This document shows positions 17,317 through 26,215 of a DNA stretch of 64,000 bases, one piece after another. The position numbers and the translations under genes are program-made. The notes under the pieces are model-generated. The model was not told the DNA's origin and searched no databases. It was given only the letters and a program-made list of their open reading frames with translations. The DNA comes from an uncultured Duncaniella sp. (GTDB lineage Bacteria; Bacteroidota; Bacteroidia; Bacteroidales; Muribaculaceae), in NCBI GenBank assembly GCA_910577255.1, contig CAJTMH010000003.1:372001-436000 (forward strand), given 5' to 3'. Within the stretch, counting starts at the first letter, position 1. Each line of letters begins with the position of its first letter.

Positions 17317-19527
17317 ATGAAACCCAACAGTCTATTTATCCCGTTGGTAGCGGCGGCCATTCTCTCGCCGTGGCAGCTCAGCGCTGAGATTGTCAATATC
17401 TCCACCCCCAACACTTCGCTCGTCCTCGATGCCGAGAAGGGGGCTCCACTTAAGATTCTTCATTACGGCGACCATCTCCAAGGCACCGACCTTGAAAATG
17501 TCAAGGCCGCAGGCGCCATGAACCGCGACGCATATCCGGTATATGGCATCTATCCGCAGGCCGAAGCAGCCTTGAGCGTCACTCATGCCGATGGCAACAT
17601 GACCACTGATGTGGAGGTGATCGGTGTCTCGACCTCTAATGTGGACGGTGCGGAGGTGACTACCATTGCCATGCGCGACAAGGTCTATCCTTTTGATGTG
17701 AATGTCAACTACAAGACCTATCCCGGCGAGGATGTCATAGAGACATGGGTGGATGTTAAGAATAACGAGAAGGGCACCGTGACCCTCAACCGCTTCATGT
17801 CAGGCTATCTGCCTGTGCGCTATGGCGATGTGTGGCTTTCTCAGCTCTATGGCACATGGGCTAACGAGGGCCGTTTGTCGCAGACTCCTCTTAATCACGG
17901 TGTGCGCATGATAAAGAATAAGGACGGTGTGCGTAACACTCATACAGCACATGCCGAAATCATGCTCTCGCTCGATGGAAAACCGCAGGAAAACACCGGT
18001 CGTACCATCGGTGCCGCTCTCTGCTATTCCGGTAACTATAAACTTTTCATTGATACTGACGATACTGATTATCACCACTTTTTCGCAGGGATAAACGAGG
18101 AAAACTCAGCTTATCATCTTAAGAAAGGTGAGACTTTCACCACTCCCGAGCTTGCTCTCACTTATAGCCCCGATGGTCTTTCGGGCGTGAGCCGCAACTT
18201 CCATCGTTGGGGACGCAACCACCGTCTGCACAACGGAGACAAGGAACGCAAGATTCTCCTCAACTCATGGGAGGGTGTCTACTTTGACATCAATGAGGAT
18301 GTGATGGCCGGCATGATGGAGGATATAGCTTCGATGGGTGGTGAACTTTTCGTGATGGACGACGGATGGTTTGGCAATAAATACCCTCGTGATGTCGATA
18401 ATTCATCGCTCGGCGACTGGGTGGTCGACAAAAACAAGCTCCCCCACGGTATCAATGGCCTTTTGGCTACCGCCAAGAAGAATGGTGTGAAATTCGGTAT
18501 CTGGATTGAGCCTGAAATGACCAATTCTGTGAGCGAGCTCTATGAGAAGCATCCCGAATATGTGATCAAGGCGGCCAACCGCAAGCCTACCGAAGGCCGA
18601 GGTGGCACACAGCTTGTGCTTGACATGGCCAATCCGAAGGTGCAGGACATCGTGTTCACGATTGTTGACACCCTCATGACCAAATATCCTGAAATCGACT
18701 ATATCAAGTGGGATGCCAACGCGCCTATTATGGATCATGGCTCGCAGTATCTCACGGCCGACAATCAGTCACACCTCTATATAGATTTCCATAAAGGTCT
18801 TGCCAAAACTCTTGACCGTATACGCGCCGCACACCCCGACGTGACCATCCAGGCTTGCGCAAGCGGTGGCGGACGTGCCAACTGGGGCATACTTCCCTGG
18901 TTTGACGAGTTCTGGGTGAGCGACAACAACGACGCGCTTCAGCGTATCTACATGCAGTGGGGCACAAGCTACTTCTTCCCCGCCATCGCGATGGCTTCGC
19001 ACATCTCAGCTTCGCCCAACCATCAGACTTTCCGCCGCATACCGGCCAAGTTCCGTGCCGATGTGGCCATGAGCGGACGCCTCGGCCTCGAGATGCAGCC
19101 CCGCGACATGAATGATGAGGATAAGGCCGTATGCCGTCAGGCTATCGCCGACTACAAGACCATCCGTCCCATCGTGCAGTTCGGTGATCTCTACCGCCTT
19201 GTGTCACCTTATGACGGAAAGGGTATTGCGTCGCTCATGTATGTCACACCCCAGAAGGACGATGCCGTGTTCTACTGGTGGAAGACAGAGACATTTATGA
19301 ATCAGCAGCTTCCTCGTGTGGTGATGGCAGGTCTTGACCCGGCACGCGAATATAAGGTGACTGAACTTAACCGTATCGACAACGAGCCTCTTTCGTTCGA
19401 AGGTCACACGTTTACCGGCAAATACCTCATGTCCCATGGCCTTGAGATGCCATTGACCCATAAGGTTGATTACCACAAAAACACTGATTACTCCTCACGA
19501 GTGCTTCGTCTCACAGCTGTGAAATAA
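17317..19527 (+). CDS. secreted GH36 alpha-galactosidase
   Basis: A 736-residue exported enzyme with a signal peptide (residues 1-21, ending LSA), predicted to release terminal alpha-1,6-galactose from raffinose-type oligosaccharides or galactomannan. The N-terminal beta-supersandwich (to about residue 310) is followed by a TIM barrel with GGELFVMDDGWFG, the WIEPEM motif, nucleophile D466 in YIKWDAN and acid/base D536 in WVSDNNDA. A C-terminal beta domain ends the protein. It starts 84 bases behind its promoter and is followed after 2 bases by a GH5 gene, so the two form a small operon for plant-type glycans. Confidence 0.94.
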   Translation: MKPNSLFIPLVAAAILSPWQLSAEIVNISTPNTSLVLDAEKGAPLKILHYGDHLQGTDLENVKAAGAMNRDAYPVYGIYPQAEAALSVTHADGNMTTDVEVIGVSTSNVDGAEVTTIAMRDKVYPFDVNVNYKTYPGEDVIETWVDVKNNEKGTVTLNRFMSGYLPVRYGDVWLSQLYGTWANEGRLSQTPLNHGVRMIKNKDGVRNTHTAHAEIMLSLDGKPQENTGRTIGAALCYSGNYKLFIDTDDTDYHHFFAGINEENSAYHLKKGETFTTPELALTYSPDGLSGVSRNFHRWGRNHRLHNGDKERKILLNSWEGVYFDINEDVMAGMMEDIASMGGELFVMDDGWFGNKYPRDVDNSSLGDWVVDKNKLPHGINGLLATAKKNGVKFGIWIEPEMTNSVSELYEKHPEYVIKAANRKPTEGRGGTQLVLDMANPKVQDIVFTIVDTLMTKYPEIDYIKWDANAPIMDHGSQYLTADNQSHLYIDFHKGLAKTLDRIRAAHPDVTIQACASGGGRANWGILPWFDEFWVSDNNDALQRIYMQWGTSYFFPAIAMASHISASPNHQTFRRIPAKFRADVAMSGRLGLEMQPRDMNDEDKAVCRQAIADYKTIRPIVQFGDLYRLVSPYDGKGIASLMYVTPQKDDAVFYWWKTETFMNQQLPRVVMAGLDPAREYKVTELNRIDNEPLSFEGHTFTGKYLMSHGLEMPLTHKVDYHKNTDYSSRVLRLTAVK

Positions 19528-19529
19528 GG

Positions 19530-20729
19530 ATGATTCAAATGAAAATCATACGTCGTCTGGCGCTCGCGGTGCTCATCTCCCTGTCGTGTGCCTCGGCATG
19601 GAGTTCAGATGCAGTGCCATCCGCTTCTCCGATGACCGACCTTGGCCTTGGATGGAATCTCGGCAATCAGCTTGATGCCTTCAAGGACAATGTGGCCTCC
19701 GAGACCGCGTGGGGCAATTCACCGGTCTCACAAGCCACTATGGATGGTCTCCGCGAGGCCGGGTTCACATCGGTGCGGATACCTGTGACATGGCTCGGCC
19801 ATATCGGTGACGCTCCTGACTACTTGCTTGACACCGCATGGCTCGACCGTGTGGCGGAGGTGGTGGACTATGCCGAGAAGGCTGGTCTGAAAGCCATAGT
19901 CAATATCCATCATGACGGAGGCCATTGGCTCGACATCGGTGCTGCCTCGCGTGACAGCGTTCAGGCCGATACCATCTCGCGTATGCTTGCCGCTGTGTGG
20001 ACCCAGATAGCCCGACGGTTTGCCGACAAGGGCGACTTCCTATATTTCGAGTCGATGAATGAGATTCACGACGGCGGATGGGGTTGGGGTGCCAACCGCA
20101 CCGACGGCGGCAAGCAGTATGCCATCTTCAATGACTGGCAGCAGGTGTTTGTCGATGCTGTGCGTTCCACAGGTGGCAATAATGCCACTCGTTGGCTCGG
20201 CATACCATCCTACTGTACCAATATCGATCTGGCCGAGTACCTTGTCCTGCCCGACGATCCCGCCGGACGCATTATGGTGGCGGTCCACTGCTACGAGCCT
20301 TATGAATATGCGCTCGAGAACAAATACACCGAGTGGGGACACACTGCTGATGAGTCCAGAAAATATACCGGCGACAATGAAGCAGCCGTCCGTAATGAGT
20401 TCGCGAAGGTTAAGCAGCGTTATGTTGACCGTGGCATACCTGTATATATCGGTGAGTTCGGCAACGTACACCGTTCCGACGACCGGGCTGAAGCCTTCCG
20501 TAAATACTACCTCGAGTATTTCTGCAAGGCTGCGCGCGACAATGGGCTTTCCCTCTTCTTCTGGGACAATGGCGCCACCGGTGCTGGCCGTGAGTGCAGC
20601 GGTCTCATCGACCATTCCACCGGAGCCTATATCAATAACGGCAAAGAGATAATCGATGCCATGGTCAAGGGCTATTTCACCCAATCGCCCGACTATACAC
20701 TCCAGTCGGTCTACTCGTCCGCTCCCTGA
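19530..20729 (+). CDS. secreted GH5 endo-beta-glucanase
   Basis: A 399-residue exported glycoside hydrolase of family 5 (cellulase-like). The signal peptide covers about residues 1-25; the start may be the ATG at 19530 or 19539. The barrel opens with LGLGWNLGNQLDAF and VRIPVTWLGH, then IVNIHHDGGHW. The acid/base is E178 (ESMNEIHD) and the nucleophile E309 (VYIGEFGNV). No carbohydrate-binding module is attached. The subfamily (cellulase, xyloglucanase or mannanase) cannot be fixed by eye. It is co-transcribed with the GH36 enzyme, suggesting joint use of a galactose-substituted beta-glycan. Confidence 0.93.
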   Translation: MIQMKIIRRLALAVLISLSCASAWSSDAVPSASPMTDLGLGWNLGNQLDAFKDNVASETAWGNSPVSQATMDGLREAGFTSVRIPVTWLGHIGDAPDYLLDTAWLDRVAEVVDYAEKAGLKAIVNIHHDGGHWLDIGAASRDSVQADTISRMLAAVWTQIARRFADKGDFLYFESMNEIHDGGWGWGANRTDGGKQYAIFNDWQQVFVDAVRSTGGNNATRWLGIPSYCTNIDLAEYLVLPDDPAGRIMVAVHCYEPYEYALENKYTEWGHTADESRKYTGDNEAAVRNEFAKVKQRYVDRGIPVYIGEFGNVHRSDDRAEAFRKYYLEYFCKAARDNGLSLFFWDNGATGAGRECSGLIDHSTGAYINNGKEIIDAMVKGYFTQSPDYTLQSVYSSAP

Positions 20730-20754
20730 CCGCACATTGCCGCAATATCACAAA

Positions 20755-20805
20755 ATCAGAGCGCAGGATTCAAGTCTGTCTTCAGGCTGAATCCTGCGCT
20801 CTGAT
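20755..20805 (+). terminator. long perfect hairpin after the GH5 gene
   Basis: An 18-bp perfect stem (ATCAGAGCGCAGGATTCA, 20755-20772, with 20788-20805) lies 25 bases past the GH5 stop. The following T-run is weak (TTATC). It also faces the convergent MATE gene and may serve both strands. Confidence 0.7.
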
Positions 20806-20963
20806 TTATCTCATTCACACGAGGATGTGTCAGTATTTATGCTCCTCGCGCATCACCGGTGCAAAAATAATTACATGGTTGTGCCAAAACTGCGCGCCGC
20901 TGTGTTAAACAATCATAATTCCGCATTTCGTCATGGCGACGGTGCCGATTCTGTATGTCCCGG

Positions 20964-22343
20964 TTAACTGATATGTTGGAATTCGAGTTCCTTGTGCCTT
21001 ACGGCCCGGCGGAAAGCATTGATGAGCAGCACTGATGCCATGATTAGTGCCCCGGAGAAACTGTAGTAGACACCCACATTCATCCATCCTGCCACTTTGG
21101 CCAGAAGGAACAACAGTGGAATACCTACAAACAGATAGCTTATCACAGATATCCACAGCAGTGGCTTCACCTCCGAAGTGCCACGCAAGGCATTGGCATA
21201 GGTCAGTTGTATGGCATCGCCATATTGATAGAGAATCAATGGTGCTATGAGGAGCATAGCTGCCGATATCACCTCTGTGTCGGGTGTGAAAACCTGTATG
21301 AGCCATTCGCCGTGAAGCAGGAAGATTGCCGAGGCTATGGTGCTGAGCACGAGATTGAGATGCAGCCCCGCAGTTGCTATGCGTCTTATGCCGGTGGTGT
21401 CGCGCAGTCCGGTGTAATTGGCCACACGGATTGAAGTAGCCACCCCGAAGCTCATGTAGGTCATGAATCCGAGTTGTGCGATGGTATTGACCACTTGGTA
21501 GGATGCGAGCTGAATCTTGCCGAACCAACCCGACACAATTGCCCCGAATGACCACAGGAAGCACTCCACACCGCTCTGTATCATCACCGGATAGGATGTC
21601 ACCCACACTTTCCGGCGGATATCCCCGGTGGCACCTCCGCTTTTCAGGCCGTCGAGATACGGACGGTAACGGCGTGTGAAACGGACCACGCACAGTATTC
21701 CGGCCATTGCTGAATAGCGTGCTATCAGTGTGCTGAATCCTGCTCCAGCCAGACCCAGTTCAGGACATCCAAAGTGGCCAGATATCAGCAGGTAGTTGCC
21801 GGTTATATTAATCACATTGCTTCCCAGGATTATCCACATCGGCGATGCAGTGTCGGTGGTGCCGTTCGCAGCCTGTTGACAGCAGTTGAACACGGCCATC
21901 GGAATAAGTGTGGCAAGCACTATGAGGTAATATTCTTTAATCAGTGGTAACAGTTCCTCGGGTTGTCCGAATTTGTCAAGGAAGAAATATAGTGTCCCCA
22001 TGGCGATGGTGAACATGGCGGAGACCAGGATATTCATCTGTAGTCCTCCTCTGAGCGTGCGTCCCACCTCATGGTGTTCGCCACGGCTGTAGAGGGCGCC
22101 TACCAGGGGCGTGACTCCGGCTGCGAAACCAATTTGCATCACCACAGTGATCATGAACAGACTGTTGACAAATGCGGCCGCTGCAAGCTCGTCGGTACCG
22201 TAGGCTCCCACCATCATCGTGTCGGCGAAGCTCACGACGATAATACCCAACTGGGTCACAAGCACAGGCAGCCCAAGTCTCATAAGATTTTTATATTCAG
22301 CTTTATAGGCTTTCCAGAAGCCTGCTTTGCTCACAAGTCCCAT
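20964..22343 (-). CDS. MATE-family multidrug/toxin efflux transporter
   Basis: A 459-residue inner-membrane exporter with 12 predicted TM helices in two homologous halves. Typical MATE segments are LPVLVTQLGIIVVSFADTMMVG (helix 1), AAAFVNSLFMI, and the second-half copy MIQSGVECFLWSFGAIVSGW. A TTG at 22400 would extend the protein but overlaps the -7 box, so ATG 22341-22343 (MGLVSKAGFWKAYKAE) is preferred. Substrate is unknown; family members pump drugs or metabolites out by Na+ or H+ exchange. It stands alone between convergent GH5 and the LruC gene. Confidence 0.92.
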   Translation of the reverse strand: MGLVSKAGFWKAYKAEYKNLMRLGLPVLVTQLGIIVVSFADTMMVGAYGTDELAAAAFVNSLFMITVVMQIGFAAGVTPLVGALYSRGEHHEVGRTLRGGLQMNILVSAMFTIAMGTLYFFLDKFGQPEELLPLIKEYYLIVLATLIPMAVFNCCQQAANGTTDTASPMWIILGSNVINITGNYLLISGHFGCPELGLAGAGFSTLIARYSAMAGILCVVRFTRRYRPYLDGLKSGGATGDIRRKVWVTSYPVMIQSGVECFLWSFGAIVSGWFGKIQLASYQVVNTIAQLGFMTYMSFGVATSIRVANYTGLRDTTGIRRIATAGLHLNLVLSTIASAIFLLHGEWLIQVFTPDTEVISAAMLLIAPLILYQYGDAIQLTYANALRGTSEVKPLLWISVISYLFVGIPLLFLLAKVAGWMNVGVYYSFSGALIMASVLLINAFRRAVRHKELEFQHIS

Positions 22344-22397
22344 AATGTATGGATTTTTTACGGTTGAATCTCCTGCTTTGGAGTATTTTTGAGGATA

Positions 22398-22429
22398 CAA
22401 AATTACTAAAAATCGCCCTAATAATCAAG
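22398..22429 (-). promoter_or_regulatory. promoter of the MATE gene
   Basis: On the minus strand CTTG (22429-22426), 20 bases, then TAATTTTG (22405-22398). The start of transcription would lie near 22392, about 50 bases before the ATG. Confidence 0.65.
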
Positions 22430-22459
22430 GTGGGGCGCATTGGGGCGGTCAGGATATGA

Positions 22460-22497
22460 AAAGACCAGGATCCTGCACCACGCAGGACCCTGGTCTT
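22460..22497 (-). terminator. terminator of the LruC lipoprotein gene
   Basis: A hairpin pairs AAGACCAGG (22461-22469) with CCTGGTCTT (22489-22497), extended by TCCTGC with GCAGGA inside. On the minus strand it is followed by a short TTTTC. It lies 17 bases past the stop of the LruC gene. Confidence 0.7.
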
Positions 22498-22513
22498 CCT
22501 ATGCTAATTCTAT

Positions 22514-25500
22514 TTATTGGTTTGTTTGTTCCCTGACATATTCTCGGGCGGCGTCACTGCCTTCCCATGGATGGCTTATCACATGGGTGGAGACATTGCC
22601 GGTGTACCAGTTGCCGCCTGCGTATTTGTCGGTGACCCAATTCTGGAATGATGCGAAACGGTCGCCATCGGCTGTCAGACCGCCGGGATATGCGTCATGG
22701 ATGGCAACCCCTTCCTTGGGCCAATGCCAGGTGGCGGGCACTACAATCATCTGTGGCACCTGGCCGGTGGCATCTGGTTTGGTGATGGTGGCGTGTGTGC
22801 CGTCTGTACGTACCACTCTTACGGAGAATCCGCTCAGGTCGTTCACCACTCCGTCGACACCGCTTTCATGTCCTACTGAGAGCGACATGTTCGGGTCAAC
22901 TTCGATTTTAACAGTGGTAAGATTGCCGAATCCGGGGTTCTTGCCGCCGGTGCCGACATTGATGGTATAGTTGTGGTCCCTCTCGCCAAACCAGTTGTTC
23001 ACGTGGTCGAGGGTAGAGCCCATACCGGGGCCGGCTACCACCTCGCCGATTTCTTTACCTATCACCTTGCCGTCGTAGAGCACCTGGGCCTCAAGTGTAC
23101 CACCTGCGGCAAGCATGGTCACGAAGGCATGGGGATGACCGGTCACATGCTCTACGCCAAACACGATGTCGTTAAAGTCGATGTCGGAAGTAGAGATGGC
23201 TCCGAGGTCCTCTACTGCGAAGAGGTAGGGATTGGTGTCGACTTCGAGGTCTACCACAGGCACATCGTCGCTCTGCGGATCGACGAGGAACACGATGTCA
23301 TTGAAGTCACAGTCCACCCAGTCCTCGAAGCTGAAGTAGCGGTACTCTTCGCCGTCGATATCCACCGAGTAGGTAGCTGCCACGCTGTACTTGCGCTCGG
23401 CATCCACGTTATGGTCTATCTTGTCAAATTTGGTCCAGCCTTTGGTATAATTTGTGGCGTCGCCTGTGCTCATGAGTGAGTTGAAGAATGAGTTTGGCAT
23501 ATCCTTGTTGAGCGACGACATTGAATAGTTGGCGTAGGGTTTCGCTTCACTTTCTCCCGGATAGGTGAGGTTCTGTGCGCCACTGTTGTTGCGGATGTAG
23601 AATCCGAATACTCGGCCGGCAGGGATTGTGATTGAAATCTGGTGGGTCACTACGTCATCCTTGCCGCCACGGTTGGCCTTGAAGTCAATGAAGGATGACA
23701 CGCGGCCTTCGACGTATGGGATTTTAGAGAATCCGGCATCGATGATCTCCTGTTCCGAATTATATGTGGGGATGTCATAGATGGGGGCATCGTTCCCACC
23801 TGCGCGGCTGCGGCTTCTTGCGGCGGTTGGAATGATGGTTTCTGTCGGGTCATATACCGGCTCATCCTTTTCAATCACACTCTCGACTGTCTGATAGGAG
23901 AATGCTCCTACGCGGATGTCGGAGACTGAATAGAGGGTATAGGTACGTCCGGCTTTGAGCTCGAAAGCGAACGATCTGAGCTGGTTGCTTCCATCTTTGC
24001 CGTCGCCTGTTCCATCGACCGTCATATTACGGAATGAACTTTGGTCATACATTACCGGGAAGGTGCTCTTGACTCGGCAGTGGGCGGTAAACCGCATATC
24101 CACTGTTGGCTTGATTATCATAAGGGCTCTTTCGCTTGATTCCATCGCGCCACCTGCGAGAGGATTCTCCTCCGAGGCTGTGCTCTTGCTCTTGAGACCG
24201 ATGCCGGCCACACATGTCACAGATGTGCTGCCAGTGGGGAATTCCCATTTATGGCTCTTGGGTGTGACATCTCTTGACACCTCGATGCTCACCGGATCAC
24301 TTTCGGCCGCAATGTTCTCTCCCTGCGAGTAGGCATGATTTGAGACGATGATGTTATTGTAGGTCTCGTTATAGACATACTCATTGGGGTCTGTCATGGT
24401 CACGAAGCGGAATATACGCTCGTTACACTTGATTTCTGCATCATCCTCGGCGCATACAGTCCCCTGTGCGACATGGAAGTTATAGGGGGTGTCATATTGG
24501 GCGTCAGAGTATTTGAATGTCAGAACATTGTCGACAATACTCTCGAGCGTCACGGTGGCGCTGTGGGTACCGTCGGCTGATATCATGGTGGGCAACTCGC
24601 CTGAACCGTTGGCAATGTTCTGGTTGTAGGTCATGATTACGGTTCCGGTCTTGCCGTTGGTTCTCATTGTGGAGCCTTTGTCGTCGGCGGGCGACACCTT
24701 GACGAGCTTCAGGCTTGTGTCGATGGTGGTGAAGGTGAATGAAAGCTCCTTGGAGTAGTTAGAGGAGTTGTCATTTTCCGCGGCCGGTACGAAGCGGCGT
24801 GTGGGAATGGTGAATACATACTCTGTGTTGGGGCTCAGACCCGCATAGGTGAAGATGGCCTTGTTTCCCTCGGTCTCGATGGTCTTGAGGAACGCCTGGC
24901 TACCTGAGGGGTTGGAGCTGAGGCGCAGTGTGGCGCGGCCCCATTGGGTGGCTTTGATGTCAGTGTTGAATTCAACGATGATTTGGCCATTGAGAGCCAC
25001 CTCTACATCTTTATCGGCAGGAGTGTGGCGGGTGATGGCGAGGTCGGCAATCAGCTGGGTAGGCCTGCGGTACATGTTGTTGGTGAGTTGCTTGCCCTCT
25101 GCGTCAAGGTCATAGTTGTCAAAGAGGTCCTGGGTCTTTAACTCACCGTTTTCGTACCAGTATACGCCAAGGGTGTTCTTGGCGCCTGTGTTCCAGTAGA
25201 TAGGATAGAACACAAAAGGCTGTCCGTTGGAAACGAAGCTGAAGTCGGTAGAGATATTGTAATTTTTCAATGCACGGCCACCTTCGCCATATTCGGGAAG
25301 CACCTTGTTGAATGCCTCCACAAACTTGAATTCGCGGAAGAAGCCGTTCTTAATCTGCGGAGTGGCCGACAGTCGGTCGTCACCCGAAATACCTCTTGAC
25401 GGCTGGGCGGCTGCGACGTTGATTGAAGCGCCAAGGCTGACTTCTTCAAAGAAGCCGTCGGTCTTGACAAGAACCTTCTCCACCGGGTCGGGAACGTCGA

Positions 25501-25783
25501 AGGTCAGGGTTTTGGTGCCCTCTACGTCGGCATAGTCTCCGGCAAGGATTGTTTTGCCATTGACAACAGCATAGATTTTCACGCCGGTTCTTGTCGGTGT
25601 GGTAAGTGTGATTGAGCCTTGTTTTATAAGGCTCCAGTCCTGTTGAGGGTCGATGACCCCGAAATTCTTAATAAACTCTCGTGTGTAAAGCTCATCGGCA
25701 GGAACCTCGATTTCGTCGACATGACATGATGTGACAGAGGCCAGCAGCAATGCTCCTGTGAGAAATTTACAATTAAACTTCAT
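22514..25783 (-). CDS. LruC domain surface lipoprotein with Ig-like domains
   Basis: A 1089-residue exported lipoprotein (lipobox SVTSC near residue 19). After an N-terminal region with the NFGVIDPQQDWSL motif usual in Bacteroidales surface lipoproteins, residues about 250-355 and 357-465 form two Big_5/SbsA-like Ig domains, recognisable by P-A-D repeats and EFNTDIKATQWGR / MTYNQNIANGSG strands. The C-terminal third holds the LruC domain with its repeated calcium-site-like signature FEDWVDCDFNDIVFLV and TSDIDFNDIVFGVEH. LruC proteins are uncharacterised or linked to surface adhesion. It has an unusual repeat-rich promoter region and a ~190-base leader. Confidence 0.88.
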   Translation of the reverse strand: MKFNCKFLTGALLLASVTSCHVDEIEVPADELYTREFIKNFGVIDPQQDWSLIKQGSITLTTPTRTGVKIYAVVNGKTILAGDYADVEGTKTLTFDVPDPVEKVLVKTDGFFEEVSLGASINVAAAQPSRGISGDDRLSATPQIKNGFFREFKFVEAFNKVLPEYGEGGRALKNYNISTDFSFVSNGQPFVFYPIYWNTGAKNTLGVYWYENGELKTQDLFDNYDLDAEGKQLTNNMYRRPTQLIADLAITRHTPADKDVEVALNGQIIVEFNTDIKATQWGRATLRLSSNPSGSQAFLKTIETEGNKAIFTYAGLSPNTEYVFTIPTRRFVPAAENDNSSNYSKELSFTFTTIDTSLKLVKVSPADDKGSTMRTNGKTGTVIMTYNQNIANGSGELPTMISADGTHSATVTLESIVDNVLTFKYSDAQYDTPYNFHVAQGTVCAEDDAEIKCNERIFRFVTMTDPNEYVYNETYNNIIVSNHAYSQGENIAAESDPVSIEVSRDVTPKSHKWEFPTGSTSVTCVAGIGLKSKSTASEENPLAGGAMESSERALMIIKPTVDMRFTAHCRVKSTFPVMYDQSSFRNMTVDGTGDGKDGSNQLRSFAFELKAGRTYTLYSVSDIRVGAFSYQTVESVIEKDEPVYDPTETIIPTAARSRSRAGGNDAPIYDIPTYNSEQEIIDAGFSKIPYVEGRVSSFIDFKANRGGKDDVVTHQISITIPAGRVFGFYIRNNSGAQNLTYPGESEAKPYANYSMSSLNKDMPNSFFNSLMSTGDATNYTKGWTKFDKIDHNVDAERKYSVAATYSVDIDGEEYRYFSFEDWVDCDFNDIVFLVDPQSDDVPVVDLEVDTNPYLFAVEDLGAISTSDIDFNDIVFGVEHVTGHPHAFVTMLAAGGTLEAQVLYDGKVIGKEIGEVVAGPGMGSTLDHVNNWFGERDHNYTINVGTGGKNPGFGNLTTVKIEVDPNMSLSVGHESGVDGVVNDLSGFSVRVVRTDGTHATITKPDATGQVPQMIVVPATWHWPKEGVAIHDAYPGGLTADGDRFASFQNWVTDKYAGGNWYTGNVSTHVISHPWEGSDAAREYVREQTNQ

Positions 25784-25978
25784 GGTTAATAAAGGTAGTT
25801 TTTTGGTATAGTTATTAAGCGTAATGAATTATAATCTGCTTTGGATTTCTTGGCAATTCCCCGATTGAATAACACCTTAGTTTTTCAAGTGTCCAGATTG
25901 TTGGGGTGAGGAAGGTGTCGATGATTTGTAACAGAGCCAGTTAAATGACTTGTATGGACTGTTGGTGCAAATTTTTTC

Positions 25979-26011
25979 CAAAGATAACTAATAAAAATTA
26001 CCCCCCCCAAT
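25979..26011 (-). promoter_or_regulatory. promoter of the LruC gene with G-tract spacer
   Basis: On the minus strand ATTG (26011-26008), 21 bases, then TATCTTTG (25986-25979). Eight consecutive G (26008-26001) sit at the upstream end of the spacer, so gain or loss of a G would change promoter spacing. Confidence 0.6.
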
Positions 26012-26012
26012 C

Positions 26013-26036
26013 GTTAACTTACGTTAACTTGTGTTA
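26013..26036. repeat. three GTTA repeats with 10-base period
   Basis: GTTAACTT occurs at 26013 and 26023 and GTTAGC at 26033, spaced by exactly one helical turn, just upstream of the LruC promoter. This is what a row of activator half-sites would look like. Confidence 0.6.
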
Positions 26037-26054
26037 GCATAAGTTTGCTTTTGC

Positions 26055-26076
26055 CTTGCAGTATTCTTGCAGTATT
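26055..26076. repeat. perfect 11-base tandem repeat
   Basis: CTTGCAGTATT is repeated head to tail (26055-26065 and 26066-26076), 70-100 bases upstream of the LruC -7 box. Confidence 0.75.
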
Positions 26077-26093
26077 ATTATGGAAAACAATGA

Positions 26094-26137
26094 AGCTTTT
26101 TTCAATGTATGGCTTTGGTCATACATTGAAAAAAGCT
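26094..26137. other. 18-bp perfect hairpin beside the tig terminator
   Basis: AGCTTTTTTCAATGTATG (26094-26111) pairs perfectly with 26120-26137. It overlaps the T-run of the trigger factor terminator, so on the minus strand it follows directly and could add a second structure or protect an RNA 3' end. Confidence 0.5.
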
Positions 26138-26177
26138 CCGGTCCCCATAGCCTGCTGAGAAGCTATGGGGACCGGAG
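26129..26177 (-). terminator. intrinsic terminator of tig
   Basis: A perfect 16-bp GC-rich stem (26136-26151 with 26162-26177) is followed on the minus strand by CTTTTTTC. It is one of the strongest terminators in the window and lies 39 bases past the tig stop. Confidence 0.9.
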
Positions 26178-26215
26178 TTAATTGTATGGGAATACTAAGC
26201 TGCTTTAAGCTTTGC

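Larger units (their letters stand above)
25784..26093. other. leader and control region of the LruC gene
   Basis: This gene-free stretch holds the predicted ~190-base leader of the LruC mRNA, its promoter, an eight-base G run (minus strand) in the promoter spacer, three 10-base spaced GTTA repeats and a perfect 11-base tandem repeat. No coding frame was supported here. Confidence 0.6.

Noticed and set aside
20905..21693. 262-residue minus-strand frame within the MATE gene
   Set aside because: Alternative frame of the same strand with no membrane pattern; the MATE frame is clear.
25979..26177. A small RNA between the LruC and tig genes
   Set aside because: The two hairpins are explained by the tig terminator and an adjoining inverted repeat; no promoter in the right place for a separate RNA was seen.
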